This document shows, one piece after another, positions 34,613 through 47,281 of a DNA stretch of 64,000 nt. The stretch's first letter is position 1, and each line of letters starts with the position of its first letter. The translations under genes and the position numbers were made by a program. The notes under the pieces were generated by a model. It saw only the letters and a program-made list of their open reading frames with translations, was not told the DNA's origin and searched no databases. The stretch comes from Elymus sibiricus (Eukaryota > Streptophyta > Magnoliopsida > Poales > Poaceae): NCBI GenBank assembly GCA_039707655.1, contig CM077676.1, forward strand, positions 186,740,936-186,804,935, read 5' to 3'.

Positions 34613-36133
34613 TGATACATCTCTGTCATATCTATAATTTTTTATTGTTTCATGCCAATATTCTACCACTTTCACATATTTTTGGCAACATTTTATATTA
34701 TTTTTGGGACTAACATATTGATCCAGTGCCCAGTGCCAGTTCCTGTTTGTTGCATGTTTTTTGTTTCGCAGAATATCCATATCAAACGAAGTCCAAATGC
34801 AATAAAATTTTATGGAGAATTATTTTGGAATATATGTGATTTTTGGGAGGTGGAATCAACGCAAGGCGGTGCTCGTGGGCCCCACGAGGCACCAGGGCGC
34901 GCTAGGGGGGCCCGACGCGCCGTGGTGCCTCGTGAGGCCCTCGTAGGTCGGTTGGTGCCCTTCTTCAGCCGCAAGGAAGCTAATATCTGAAAAAATCGTG
35001 TTAAAATTTCAGCGCAATCGGAGTTACGGATCTCCGGAAATTTCAGAAATGGTGAAAGGCCAGAAAACAGGAACGCGAATGAGAAGAGAACAGAGAGAGA
35101 GATCCAATCTAGGAGGGGCTCCTGACCCTCCGCCGCCATGGCAGCCATGGACCAGAGGGGAAACTCTCCTCCCATCTAGGGGGGAGGCCAAGGAAGAAGA
35201 AGAAGGAGGGGGGCTCTCTCCCCCTCTCTCCCGGTGGCGCCGGAACGCCGCTGGGGCAATCATCGTGACGGCGATCTACACCAACAACTTCGGCGCCGTC
35301 AACACCAATTCTCTCCCCCTCTATGCAGCAGTGTAACACCTCTTCTCCCCACTGTAATCTCTACTTAAACATGGTGCTTAATGCTACATATTATTATCCA
35401 ATGATTTGTGGCCATCCTATGATGTTTGAGTAGATTTGTTTTGTCCTATGGGTTGATTGATGATCGTGATTGGTTTGAGTTGTATGTTTTATTTTGGTGC
35501 TGTCCTATGGTGCCCTCCGTGTCGCGCAAGCGTGAGGGATTCCCGCTGTAGGGTTTGCAATATGTTCATAATTCTCTTATGGTGGGCGGCTAGAGTGACA
35601 GAAGATTACACCTGAGTAAGGGGGTTGTTGCGTATGGGAGTAAAGAGGACTTGATACTTAATGCTATGGTTGGATTTTACCTTAATGATCTTTGGTAGTT
35701 GTGGATGCTTGCTAGAGTTCCAATCATAAGTGCATATGATCCAAGTACGAAAAGTATGTTAGCCCATGCCTCTCCCTCATATAAAATTGCAACAATGATT
35801 ACCGGTCTAGTTATCGATTGCCTATGGACAAATCATTCTCTTGTGTTACAAAAACTTTCTACTAAACAACTAACTTTTATTATCTTGCAAATTACTCCTA
35901 GTTTTATTCTCACAAATTACTTCTAGTTTTATTTTTGCAAACTTATCCTATCACACCTACAAAGTAGTTTTATTCTTGTTCTAGGTAAAGCGAACGTCAA
36001 GTGCGCGTAGAGTTGTATCGGTGATCGATAGAACTTGAAGGGAATATTAATTCTACCTTTAGCTCCTCGTTGGGTTCGACACTCTTATTTATCGAAAAAG
36101 CTACAATTGATCCCCTATACTTGTGGGTTATCA
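34613..36133 (+). repeat. 3' LTR of the Athila-like element
   Basis: Intact 1521-bp LTR, TGATACATC to GGGTTATCA, followed by the target duplication ATCTT. Confidence 0.9.
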
Positions 36134-36138
36134 ATCTT

Positions 36139-38085
36139 TATATTGTTTTCCATCGAAATCTTCCATTCTTTCCAGAGGCATACTTGGATTGCCAAGATTT
36201 TGCCCATATACATCTTTTGCTTCACCGTCACATCTCGTTATCATTTCTATCGTCCCGGTAGCACCGTTACTTCATTCAGGACATGCTCATTATTCCACCA
36301 TGCCATTTCATGCATCATTTTGCTTGTGCATATATGCCATGATTGTTTGTTTATTTCGGTGCTTGTTCTTTCTTTTGGGTAGTTCCGGGAGACGAGTCCG
36401 AGTTCGAGGAACCGGTTGAGAACGTGTTCGAGGAGCAGTCTTACTATCCTACCAAAGAGACTTCAGGCAAGATGATCATTACCCTTGATAACCCTACTAT
36501 CTTTGCTTGCTAGTTGTCTCGTTGCTATCGCTATGTCACACTTCCTACCACATACATGTCAGCCTCTCATATGCCATGATACAGTCTCTAACCACCCTAC
36601 CCAGCAAACCGTTGTTTGGCTATGTTACCGCTTTGCTCAGCCCCTCTTATAGCGTTGCTAGTTGCAGGTGCAGTGCAGGTTGTTCCATGTTGGGACATGG
36701 ATATGATGGGATATCACAATATCTCTTATTTAATTAATGCATCTATATACTTGGTTGTGTGTGGAAGGCTCGGCCTTTTGCCTAGTGTTTTGTTCCACTC
36801 ATGCCGCCTTAGTTTCCGTAATACCGGTTTTATGATCCTTGATTAGCGTTCCTAACATGCTCAGGGGAATGGGACCCTCTTGATAGTTCGCTTTGAATAA
36901 CCGCTTCCAGCAAGGCCCAACTTTGGTTTTACCATTTGCCTAATAACAACTAAAACTTGCATAGGGAGTAATTAACCCGAGATTTTAATCAACAACCCCG
37001 GGCCAGTGCTCCTCATGAGTGTTGGTCCGAAATAGAGTCATTTGTGGCTTCCCCCGGGGAAACTCGGGTCGCAGTTGTTGTACGCTGTGCTCATCCGATC
37101 GTGGCCTAATTTCGAGATACGCGCTACTCCAATCAGGGTGTTGGCACGTCGGGAGGTCTTGCTGGACTTGTGTTGCCATTGTAGAAATGTCTTGTGCACC
37201 GGGATTCCGAGGATACTTCGGGCTATCTCGAGGTTGAGGTATTTCCACCACAGCTTGTGTTGGTCTATGATGGACCAGGTTGGAACACCCCTGCAGGGTT
37301 AAATCTTACGCGAAGCCGTGCCCGCGGTTATGTGGCGACTTGGATATTTTTAACCTCCGGTTGTAGAGAACTTGACACTAATTCTAATAAAATACACCAA
37401 CTGTGTGTGTAACTGTGATGGTCTCTTTTCGAGTAAGTTCGGGAAGAGAACACGGTGGGGTTATGATTGAACTGTAAGTAGGTGTTCAGGATCACTTCTT
37501 GATCATCTTAAACTTGCGACCGTTATGCGTAGTATGCTCATCTTAATTCTTGTACTCGTAAGTTAGCCACTTAAACATGCTTAGTGCTTGCTGCAACCTC
37601 ACCACATTTACCCCTTCCATTCCTATAAGCTTAAATAGTTTGGTTACCTTGGGTGATGAGATTGATGAGTCCCTGTGGCTCATAGATTACTATAAACACC
37701 AGTTGCAGGTACGCTTGAGACAGACACAGGTGAGTCCGAGATGCTCCATTGGGAGTATGATGATGAGCGTGGACGTATGTACGTCACGATGCCAGATGAT
37801 CAGTAGTGGGCCCTAGTCGGTTGATCCGGGATGATAGCAGGGTGGTGTTTTCTCATTTGTTTTCGTCCGTAGTCGGACCCTGTCTTTCATTTGGATGATT
37901 GTATGATGATTATGATATATTTATGCTGTAGCATGTGGCGAGGGTAAGCCTTTATCTGGTACACTCATCTGTTCATTCGGTTGTATGTATTTGAGAACCA
38001 CCTTGCTATGCGATCCAAAATGGGGTTCTGCCATGATCTCGACTTCATCACGAGATTGCGATAGAGCCTCATCTTGGGCGTTACA
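36139..38085. other. Right part of unit X, non-coding
   Basis: This continues the LTR-like unit that starts at 1255. I see no ORF with a recognisable product. The boundary at 38085 is followed directly by DNA of a different element (Tat remnant). Confidence 0.5.
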
Positions 38086-38247
38086 GTAACCCCCTGCCCA
38101 GCGCTTGCCGTGGGATCTTGCTCCATTGCAGATTTGGCCCGCTTCGTTCAGTGCACAAGTGGTTCTGGATCTCTGCCAAGATAGAAGAAATCAAGTCAAG
38201 ATGGCAATCAAATGAAATCAAGACTTGATGAAGATAAACAATTTCAC

Positions 38248-39876
38248 TTACTCATCGTCTTCAGATTCACTAAGGACGGAGAGGTCGTATCTTGCCGGCA
38301 GAGGCAACTCTCTAGCCCTCTTGAGTGCTGGGGGAGATGAACTCGCCGGCTGAGAAGACCCGATTTCCCCGGCAACCCCTTGCTGGGAAGGTGGAGGCTG
38401 AGTTCGAGGACGCCGAGTGGATTGCCGGCGCACTTCCTCTTGATGGCCGGTCTTGGTGGTCGTCTTCTTCACCGTGGGACCAACTCCTGGCGAAGAAGTG
38501 CGCACTGGCTCTTGACTGGCCGCCCTTCGAAGACGGCATTTCCTCTTTGGGGCTCGAGGGCCTTCCTCTTCTTCAGGTTCTCCGGCAGCCTCGGTCCCAG
38601 CAACTTCAGCTCCGGCAGCCTCATCCCCGACAGGCTCTTCCTATTGTTCCTTGGCAACTTCTTCTTCATGATGTTCTTCGTCATCATCCTCAGTTACCGC
38701 AGCACCGGAACCGCCCGCCATGTTAACTCTTGCGGCCTCTACAGCCTTGCTGGCAATAAATGCCAGTTCTTCATCCTTGGTGGCCCGGATGAGATCTGTT
38801 TCTTTCCGGGAAGCCTTCTCTGTCAAGTTGGAAGCCTAATCCATCTCGTTCACCAGGGTGGGCACTGGCCAGTCTGCTTTGACTCCGTGAGCGTCGCAAT
38901 CCAGTATCATCGCCAAGATGGAGTCCTTGGCGGAATTGACGTGCAGCGGGACGATCCGGTCCGGCAAGTGGAATGTGCCGGTTTTTTGGAACAGCTGTTC
39001 ACAGAGACTGGCATGCTCCATAACCGTCAAGTTGTTGCCGAGCCCAGGATACAACCGCATAACATCACCGGCACCCTGGTATTCCCAAGTGAACCTCTGC
39101 CTCTTCTGCAGCGGTGAAATGCATCGCCAGAGGAAGTCAGCTCCTACCATTTCTATGGTCAGCTTGGCGGCCTTGAGACGAGCAATCATGTTTAGTGTCG
39201 GGCGAAGTTTATTGTCAGTGGCGCCAAGATCGCTCCAATTCTTGCCGCGTTCAACCTTCACTGTGCGCGGCAAGCAGAACGGAGGGAAATCCTTTTCCTG
39301 AATCCAGCACCATTCTGCCCTCCATTCCTCCCATTTGAGATGGAGTTGCCTGGCAAGATACTGGCCTTTGGTTTTAGCCCTTGGGATCCATGTTGCACTG
39401 CCAGAGAGTGACTTGTCCTCGATGCGGGGAACGAAGAAGTGGCAGAACAAATCAACGTTGGGGGCAACTCCGACAAAATCCTCACACAGATGGGTGAAGA
39501 CTGCCATGCATGTCATTGCATTGGGTGTAAAATCTAACAGTTTGAACCCAAAACTGAACATCATTGCGCTGAAGAAGTCTGAAAATGGAGGAACCAGGCC
39601 GCAGTAGAAGTAAGCACAGAAGAACGGATACGAATCCGAAGGAGTCTTGTTGCCTTCTGGAAGAACCACTGGGGCCTTGTGGTCCTTGGTATCCTTTCCC
39701 CACATGTAGGCGTACCTCTCGATCAGGGTGTTGGCATCCATGGCCGACGGCGAGAAAATTGCATTCTCCCTCTGCCGCTTCTCCAGTTCCTCCAACTCCC
39801 TCTTCTTCTTCTCCGCCTTGGGGTCGAGCAGCTTGGCGGGCTTCTTCCCCTCCGCATCGGTCTTCTTGGGCGCCAT
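38248..39876 (-). pseudogene. Antisense ORF (putative gypsy-type transposon family), two in-frame stops
   Basis: A single frame of about 542 codons runs from ATG 39876 to 38248, broken by TAG at 38838-38836 and TAG at 38643-38641. The N-terminus is Lys/Glu-rich. Residues about 50-340 include FFCAYFYCGLVPPFSDFF and MMFSFGFKLLDFTPNAM, which look like the 'putative gypsy type transposon' domain (Pfam PF04195 as I recall). The C-terminal third is Glu/Ala/Pro-rich and ends LSVLSESEDDE. It is antisense to its element. A TATA-like CATAAAAAGG lies on its own strand at about 40017-40008, 130-140 bp upstream of the ATG, so it may have been transcribed from its own promoter. Function unknown. Confidence 0.65.
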
Positions 39877-40007
39877 CAGGGCTCAGGAGGAAGAAAGAGG
39901 TTGAACTAAGATGTGAATCGGCGGTGGCAGCGGAAGCAGCTCTGGCGAGAGGAAGAAGATGAAGCAAGGGAAAGCGGGGATGAATGAGCAGCGTCCCCTC
40001 GCAGTTG

Positions 40008-40017
40008 CCTTTTTATG
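40008..40017 (-). promoter_or_regulatory. Candidate TATA box of the antisense ORF
   Basis: CCATAAAAAGGC on the minus strand, upstream of ATG 39876. The position resembles the TATA box of the antisense gene in the third Tat element. Confidence 0.4.
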
Positions 40018-40244
40018 GGGAAGGCGCGAGGGAGCTGGCTCTTCACTGTTTACCACAGCGGCACTTTTACAGGCGCACTACCACGGAATAACCGCAACAG
40101 TATATGTCCCCATGACCCGCATTTAATGTGCGGAGTGGACGTGCGTCAGGCAAACCATCATGACTAAAATTACGGCATCAATTTCCCAACGCGTGTCTGT
40201 GCATTGTTTGGGCCTAGCCCAACGACGCTTCGGCTGCGCGTATG

Positions 40245-41978
40245 TGATGGGGAATGAAGCATGAAAATCAAACACCCAAGATCTATCTAGGAGAAGCATA
40301 GCAACGAGAGAGGAGAGTGTGTCTACGTACCCTCGTAGACCGAAAGCGGAAGCGTATATAACGCGGTTGATGTAGTCGTACTCTTCGCCATCCGATCACG
40401 ATCCAACCGATCTAGTGCCGAACGGACGGCACCTCCGAGTTTAGCACACGTGCAGCTCAATGACATCTCCTCCTCCTTGATCCAGCAAAAGAAGGCGGAG
40501 AAGTAGATGGGATCACAACCAGCACGACGGCGTGGTGGTGATGGTGGTGGTGGAGCACCGACAGCGCTTCGCTAAGCATCGTCGGGACGAGGCGGTGGTG
40601 TAACGGGAGAGAGAGGGGTGCCCAGGGGCTGGTGTGTTGTTTGGGGCGCCCCCTCCTCTATATATATAGGTGTAGGGGTGTGGGGAACAGCCCCTCCAAG
40701 CCCTAGGGTGCAGCCAAGGGGGGGAGGACTTGGACTCCAAGTCCAATCCTATTCCTACTAGGACTCCCCTTTTTTCCCCTTCCCTAGCCACATGGGCTTT
40801 TGAGGACTTGGTGCGCCTAGCCCAATAAGGCCAGGGCGCCTCCCCTCAGCCCATGCCAGCCCTTGGGATGTGGTGGACCCACTTGTTGACCTCCGGACCC
40901 CTCCGGAATCCTCCGGAACCTTCTGGAAGCTTCCCGGTACAATACCGAAAAAACTGCACCTTTTTTCGGAACCCAAAATATGACTTCCCATATATAAATC
41001 TTTACCTCTCGACCATTCCAAGACTCCTCGTGACGTCCGGGATCTCATCCGGGACTCCGAACAACCTTCGGTTACCAATCATCAAATATCCCAATACTAC
41101 TCTAGCATCAACGAACGTTAAGCGTGAGACCCTGCGGGTTCGGGAATCATGTAGTCATGACCGAGACACCTCTCTGGTCAATAACCAATAGCGGGACCTG
41201 GATGCACATATTGATTCCTAGATATTCCACAAAGATCTTTTATCAGTTGAACCATGATGTCAAGGATTCGGTTAATCCCGTATGCAATTCCCTTTGTCCG
41301 GCGATATGTTACTTGCCCGAGATTCGATCGTCGGTATCTCCATACCTAGTTCAATCTCATTACCGGCAAGTCTCTTTACTTGTTCCGTAATACAAGATCC
41401 CGTGACTAACCCATTAACCACATTGCATGCAAGCTGTTTACGATGTTGTATTACCGAGAGGGCCCAGAGATATCTCTCCGTCATACGGAGTGACAAATCC
41501 CAGTCTCGATCCGTGCCAACCCAACAAACACCTTCGGTGATACCTGTAGAGCACCTTTATGATCACCCAGTTACGAAGTGACGTTTGGATACATACTAAG
41601 TATTCCTCCGGTGTCAGGGAGTTGCACGATCTCATGGTCTAAGGAACAGATACTTGACCTGAAGAAATCTGTAGCAAATAAATTAAACGATATGGTGCTA
41701 AGCTTACGGTTGGGTCTTGTCCATCACATCATTTTCCTAATGATGTGATCCCGTTATCAACTGACAACTCATGTCTATGGTTAGGAAACCTTAACCATCT
41801 TTGATCAACGAGCTAGTCTAGTAGAGGCTCACTAGGGACACGGTATTTGTTTATGTATCCACACATGTATTTAAGTTTTTGGTCAATACAATTCTAGCAT
41901 GAATAATAAACCTTTATCATGAACAAGGAAATATGATAATAACCATTTTATTATTGCCTCTAGGGCATATTTCCAACA
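40245..41978 (-). repeat. 3' LTR of the WIS/Angela-like element
   Basis: 1734 bp, co-linear with 47282-49029 and directly preceded in sense by the polypurine tract. Confidence 0.88.
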
Positions 41979-42054
41979 GTCTCCCACTTGCACTAGAGTC
42001 AATAATCTAGTTTACATTGTAATGAATCTAACACCCATGGAGTGTTGGTGCTGA

Positions 42055-45000
42055 TCATGTTTTGCTCATGGGAGAGGTTTTAGTCAACGGGTCTGCAATA
42101 TTCAGATCTGTATGTACTTTGCAAAGTTCTATGTCTCCATCCTTAACATAATTATGAATGGAGTTGAAACGGCGCTTGATGTGCTTGGTTCTCTTGTGAA
42201 ACCTGGGCTCCTTGGCAATGGCAATAGCTCTAGTGTTGTCACAAAAGATAGTCATTGGATCCGATGCACTAGGTATTACACCTAGATCGGATATGAACTC
42301 CTTCATCCAAACTCCTTCTTGCGCTGCTTCCGAAGCAGCTATATACTCCGCTTCACATGTAGATCCCGCCACGACGCTCTGCTTGGAACTGCACCAACTG
42401 ACCGCTCCACCATTTAATATAAATACGTATCCGGTTTGAGACTTAGAGTCATCCAGATCTGTGTCGAAGCTAGCATCGACGTAACCCTTTACGACGAGCT
42501 CTTTGTCACCTCCATAAACGAGAAACATGTCCTTAGTCCTTTTCAGGTACTTCAGGATATTCTTGACCACTGTCCAGTGATCTACTCCTGGATCACTTTG
42601 GTACCTCCCTGCCAAACTAATGGCAAGGCACACATCAGGTCTGGTACACAGCATGGCATACATTATAGAGCCTATGGCTGAAGCATAGGGAATGACTTTC
42701 ATCCTTTCTCTTTCTTCTGCCGTGGTCGGGCTTTGAGTCTTACTCAACTTCACACCTTGCAATACAGGCAAGAACCCTTTCTTTGACTAATCCATTTTGA
42801 ACTTCTTCAAAACTTTGTCAAGGTATGTGCTTTGTGAAAGTCCTATTAGGCGTCTTGATCTATCTCTATAGATTTTGATGTCCAATATATAAGCAGCTTC
42901 ACCGAGGTCTTTCATTGAAAAACTCTTATTCAAATATCCTTTTTATGCTTTCCAGAAATTCTATATCATTTCCAATCAATAATATGTCATCCACATATAA
43001 TATTAGAAATGCTACAGAGCTCCCACTCACTTTCTTGTAAATACAAGCTTCTCCGTAAGTTTGTATAAAACCAAAAGCTTTGATCACCTCATCAAAGCGT
43101 ATATTCCAACTCCGAGATGCTTGCACCAGTCCATAGATGGATCGTTGGAGCTTGCATACTTTGTTAGCATCCTTAGGATCGACAAAACCTTCTGGTTGCA
43201 TCATATACAATTCTTCCTTAAGAAACCCGTTAAGGAATGCCGTTTTGACGTCCCTTTGCCAGATCTCATAATCATAAAATGCGGCAATAGCTAACATAAT
43301 TCTAACAGACTTAAGCATCACTACGGGTGAGAAAGTCTCATCGTAGTCAACCCCTTGAACTTGTCGGAAACCCTTTGTGACAAGTCAAGCTTTATAGACG
43401 GTGACATTACAACCAGCGTCTGTCTTCTTCTAAAAGACCCATTTATTCTCAATGGCTTGCCGATCATCGGGCAAGTTCACCAAAGTCCATACTTTATTCT
43501 CATACATGGATCCTATCTCGGATTTCATGGCCTGAAGCCATTTGTCAGAATCTGGGCTCATCATAGCTTCTTCATAGTTCGTAGGTTCGCCGTTGTCTAA
43601 CAACATGACTTCCAGGACAGGATTACCGTACCATTCTGGTGCGGAACGTACCCTGGTCGACCTACGAAGTTTAGTAGTAACTTGATCCGAAGTTTCATGA
43701 TCATCATCATTAGCTTCCTCTTCGGTTGGTGTAGACATCACGGGAACTGTTTTCTGTGATGTGCTACCTTCCAATTCGAGAGAAGGTATGATTACCTCAT
43801 CAAGTTCTACTTTCCTCCCACTCACTTCTTTCGAGAGAAACTCCTTCTCTAGAAAGGACCCGTTCTTGGCAACAAAGATCTTGCCCTCAGATCTGGGGTA
43901 GAAGGTATACCCAATGGTCTCTTTAGGGTATCCTATGAAGACGCACTTCTCCACTTTGGGTTTGAGCATATCAGGCTGAAGCCTCTTGACATAAGCATCG
44001 CATCCCCAAACTTTAAGAAATGACAGCTTAGGTTTCTTGCCAAACCACAACTCATACGGTGTCGTCTCAACGGATTTAGACGATGCCCTATTTAAAGTGA
44101 ATGCGGCTGTCTCTAATGCATAACCCCAAAACGATAGTGGCAAATCGGTAAGAGACATCATAGAACGCACCATATCCAATAGAGTATGATTACGACGTTC
44201 GGACACACCATTACGCTGTGGTGTTCCAGGTGGCGTGAGCTGTGAAACAATTCCACATTGTCTTAAATGCATACCAAACTCGTAACTCAAATATTCACCT
44301 CCACGATCAGATCGTAGAAACTTTATTTTCTTGTTACGATGATTTTCCACTTCACTCTGAAATTCCTTGAACTTTTCAAATGTTTCAGACTTGTGTTTCA
44401 TTAAGTAAATATACCCATATCTACTCAAATCATCTGTGAAGGTAAGAAAATAACGATATCCACCGCGTGCTTCAACACTCATCGGACCGCATACATCAGT
44501 ATGTATTATTTCCAATAAGTCACTAGCTCGCTCCATTGTTCCGGAGAACAGAGTTTTAGTCATCTTGCCCATGAGGCATGGTTCACATGTCTCAAATGAT
44601 TCATAATCAAGAGATTCCAAAAGTCCATCGGCATGGAGTTTCTTCATGCGTTTTACACCAATATGACCTAAGCGGCAGTGCCACAAATATGTGGTACCAT
44701 CATTATTAACTTTGCATCTTTTGGCATCAATATTATGAATATGTGTATCACTACGATCAAGATTAAACAAGAATAAACCATTCACAAGGGGTGCATGACC
44801 ATAAAAGATATTACTCATATAAATAGAACAACCATTATTCTCTAACTTAAATGAATAACCGTCTCGCAATAAAAAAGATCCAGATATAATGTTCATGCTC
44901 AACACAGGCACCAAATAACAATTATTTAGGTTTAAAACTAATCCCGAAGGTAGATGTAGAGGTAGCGTGCCGACGGCGATCACATCAACCTTGGAACCAT

Positions 45001-45214
45001 TTCCGACGCGCATCGTCACCTCGTCCTTAGCTAGTCTTCGTTTATTCCACAGCTCCTGTTTTGAGTTACAAATATTAGCAACCGAACCAGTATCAAATAC
45101 CCAGGCGCTACTACGAGCACTAGTAAGGTACACATCAATAACATGTATATCAAATATACCTTTGTTGACGTTGCCAGCCTTCTTATCTGCCAAGTACTTG
45201 GGGCAGTTCCGCTT
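42055..45214 (-). pseudogene. pol: Pol of the WIS/Angela-like element, multiply broken
   Basis: Protease (WVFDTGSVANIC), then the integrase HHCC finger (HCRLGHIG..., CEPCLMGK) and DDE core (IIHTDVCGPM, LRSDRGGEYL, RNGVSERRN) are read from about 45193 to 43433. TAG at 43432-43430 and TGA at 43387-43385 follow in the same frame. Reverse transcriptase continues at 43321-42926 (DVKTAFLNG, YVDDILLIG). A frame shift occurs near 42940, then TAG at 42789-42787. The RNase H part (GYVDASFDTD, SSKQSVVAGSTCEAEY) runs 42771-42055. The Copia order is complete but the element is inactive. Confidence 0.88.
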
Positions 45215-46024
45215 TCAGTGACCATTCCCCTTGCAGTAGAAGCACTCAGTCTCAGGTTTGGGTCCAGCCTTGGGTTTCTTCACAGGAGCGGCAACTGCTT
45301 TACCGTTCTTCTTGAAGTTCCCTTTCTTTCCCTTGCCTTTCTTGAAACTAGTGGTCTTTTTAAGCATCAACACTTGATGCTCCTTCTTGATTTCTACCTC
45401 TGCGGCCTTAAGCATCGCGAAGAGCTCGGGAAGTGTTTTCTCCATCACTTGCATATTATAGTTCATCACAAAGCCCTTATAGCTTGGTGGCAGTGATTGG
45501 AGAATTCTATCAATAACCAAGTCGTCTGGAAGATTAACTCCCAACTGAGTCAAGCGGTTGCGCAACCCAGACATTCTGAGTATATGCTCACTAACAGAAC
45601 TGTTCTCCTCCATTTTACAGCTAAAGAACTTGTCGGAGATGTCATACCTCTCGACCCGAGCATGAGCTTGAAATACCAATTTCAGCTCCTGGAACATCTC
45701 ATATGCTCCGTGGTGCTCAAAACGTCTTTGGAGCCCCGGTTCTAAGATGTAAAGCATGGCACACTGAACTATCGAGTAGTCATCAGAACGTGCCTGCCAG
45801 ATGTTCACAACATCCACAGACGATGCTGGAGGGGGTGCGTCACCTAGCAGTGCATCAAGGACATAAGCCTTCTGTGCAGCAATGAGGATAATCCTCAAGT
45901 TACGGACCCAGTCCGCATAGTTGCTTCCATCATCTGTCAACTTAGCTTTCTCTAGGAACGCATTAAAATTCAGGGGAACTACAGTGCGGGCCATTGATCT
46001 ACAACACAAATTTTGCAAAGACAT
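45215..46024 (-). pseudogene. gag: Gag of the WIS/Angela-like element
   Basis: Copia-type gag from 46024: a UBN2-like core (NYADWVRNLRIIL..., MFQELKLVFQAHARVERYD, LQSLPPSYKGFV), a Lys-rich linker and the start of a zinc knuckle (CFYCKGNGH). The knuckle is cut by TGA at 45217-45215. The same frame continues beyond it as protease and integrase, so a single nonsense change separates Gag from Pol in what is otherwise one polyprotein frame. Confidence 0.85.
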
Positions 46025-47266
46025 TTAAGACTAAGTTCATGATAATTTAGTTCAGTTAATCAAATTACTAATGAACTCCCACTTAAATCAACATCCCTCA
46101 AGTTGTCTAAGTGACACATGATCCAAATCAACTAACCCATGTCCGATCATCACGTGAGAGGGGTAGTCATCAATGGTGAACATCTCCATGTTGATCATAT
46201 CTACTATATGACACATGTTCGACCTTTCAGTCTCCTGTGTTTCGAGGCCATGTTTGTACATGCTAGGCTTGTCAAGTTTAACCCAAGTATTCTGCAAGTG
46301 TAAAACTGGCTTACACCCGTTGTATGCGAACGTAGGGTCTATCACACCCGATCATCACGTGGTGCTTCGAAACGACGAACTTTCACAACGGTGCATACTT
46401 AGGGAGAACACTTTTATCTTGAAATTAAGTGAAGGGATCATCTTATAATGCTACCATCATCCTAAGCAAAATAAGATGCATAAAAAGATAAACATCACAT
46501 GCAATCAATATGTGACATGATATGGCCATCATCATCTTGTGCTTTTGATCTCCATCTCCAAAGCACCGGCATGATCTCCATCGTCACCGGCATGACACCA
46601 TGATCTCCATCATCATGATCTCCATCATCATGTCGTCACGTGGTTGTCTCGCCAACTATTGCTTCTATAACAATTGCTAACGCATAGCGATAAAGTAAAG
46701 CAATTACATGGCGTTTAATGATTGACACGCAGGTCATACAATAAATTAAAGACAACCCTATGGCTCCTGCCGGTTGCCGTACTCATCGACATGCAAGTTA
46801 TGAACCTATTACAAAACATGATCATCTCATACATCAACATATATCACATCACGTTTTGGCCATACCACATCACAACATGCCCTGCAAAAACAAGTTAGAC
46901 GTCCTCTACTTTGTTGTTGCAAATTTTACGTGGCTGCTATGGGCAACTATCAAGAACCGTTCTTACCTACGCAAAGCCACAACGGTGATAATCAAGTTGC
47001 CTTTTAATCTTCTATAAGGACCGCCTTCATCAATTTAGATTCAACTAAAGTAGGAGAGACACACACCCGCTAGCCACCTTATGCAAAACAAGTTGCATGT
47101 TAGTCGGTGGAACCGGTCTCATGTGCGAGGACATGTAAGGTTGGTCCGAGCCGCTTCATCCCACAATACCGCCGAATCCAAATAAGACAAGAGAGGTAAG
47201 CAATTTGAGCATCAACGCCCACAACTTTTGTGTTCTACTCGTGCATATACATCTACGCATAGACCT
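46025..47266 (-). other. 5' leader of the WIS/Angela-like element
   Basis: About 1.2 kb of leader without a supported ORF, as is normal for BARE-type elements. It holds a short CATCAT/CTCCAT-rich microsatellite at about 46545-46630. Confidence 0.6.
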
Positions 47267-47280
47267 AGCTCATGATGCCA
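47267..47280 (-). other. Decayed primer binding site (tRNA-Met type)
   Basis: TGGCATCATGAGCT one base inside the 5' LTR differs at several positions from the TGGTATCAGAGC core. Confidence 0.55.
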
Positions 47281-47281
47281 C

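Larger units (their letters stand above)
1724..36133 (+). mobile_element. Non-autonomous Athila-lineage (Sabrina-like) Gypsy element carrying nested insertions
   Basis: It is bounded by LTRs starting TGATAC and ending GTTATCA, and flanked by a perfect 5-bp duplication ATCTT (1719-1723 and 36134-36138). Net length after removing nested elements is about 7.55 kb and LTRs are about 1.52 kb. The primer site (12987-13004) matches the 3' end of plant tRNA-Asp with one mismatch, as is typical for Athila-type elements. No protease, reverse transcriptase or integrase is found. The only ORF is 13106-14269. The LTR length, total length and orphan ORF fit the Triticeae family Sabrina, but that family name is from memory and unverified. 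Confidence 0.8.
1255..38085. mobile_element. Split LTR-like unit X (probable solo Gypsy LTR), net about 2.4 kb
   Basis: The left part (1255-1723) starts TGTAACACCCC and the right part (36139-38085) ends GGGCGTTACA, so the unit has TG...CA ends with a TGTAAC/GTTACA inverted repeat. The two parts were one piece before the Athila-like element inserted, because ATCTT is duplicated on both sides of that element. No coding capacity is visible in the 2416 bp left after removing it. The flanking 5-mers differ (AGAGT on the left, GTAAC on the right), so there is no target duplication. Start sequences of this kind are common in Tekay-like LTRs. Orientation is not settled, since both ends look like a start. 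Confidence 0.55.

Noticed and set aside
1255..38085. GTAAC next to both ends of unit X as a target duplication
   Set aside because: On the left GTAAC is part of the LTR start itself (TGTAACACC), so it is not a flanking copy.
1255..38085. Unit X as a DNA transposon with terminal inverted repeats
   Set aside because: The TGTAAC/GTTACA symmetry is short and typical for LTR ends; no transposase and no matching duplication.
46545..46630. Possible CRISPR-like repeat
   Set aside because: Short CATCAT/CTCCAT microsatellite in a plant retrotransposon leader; no spacer structure.
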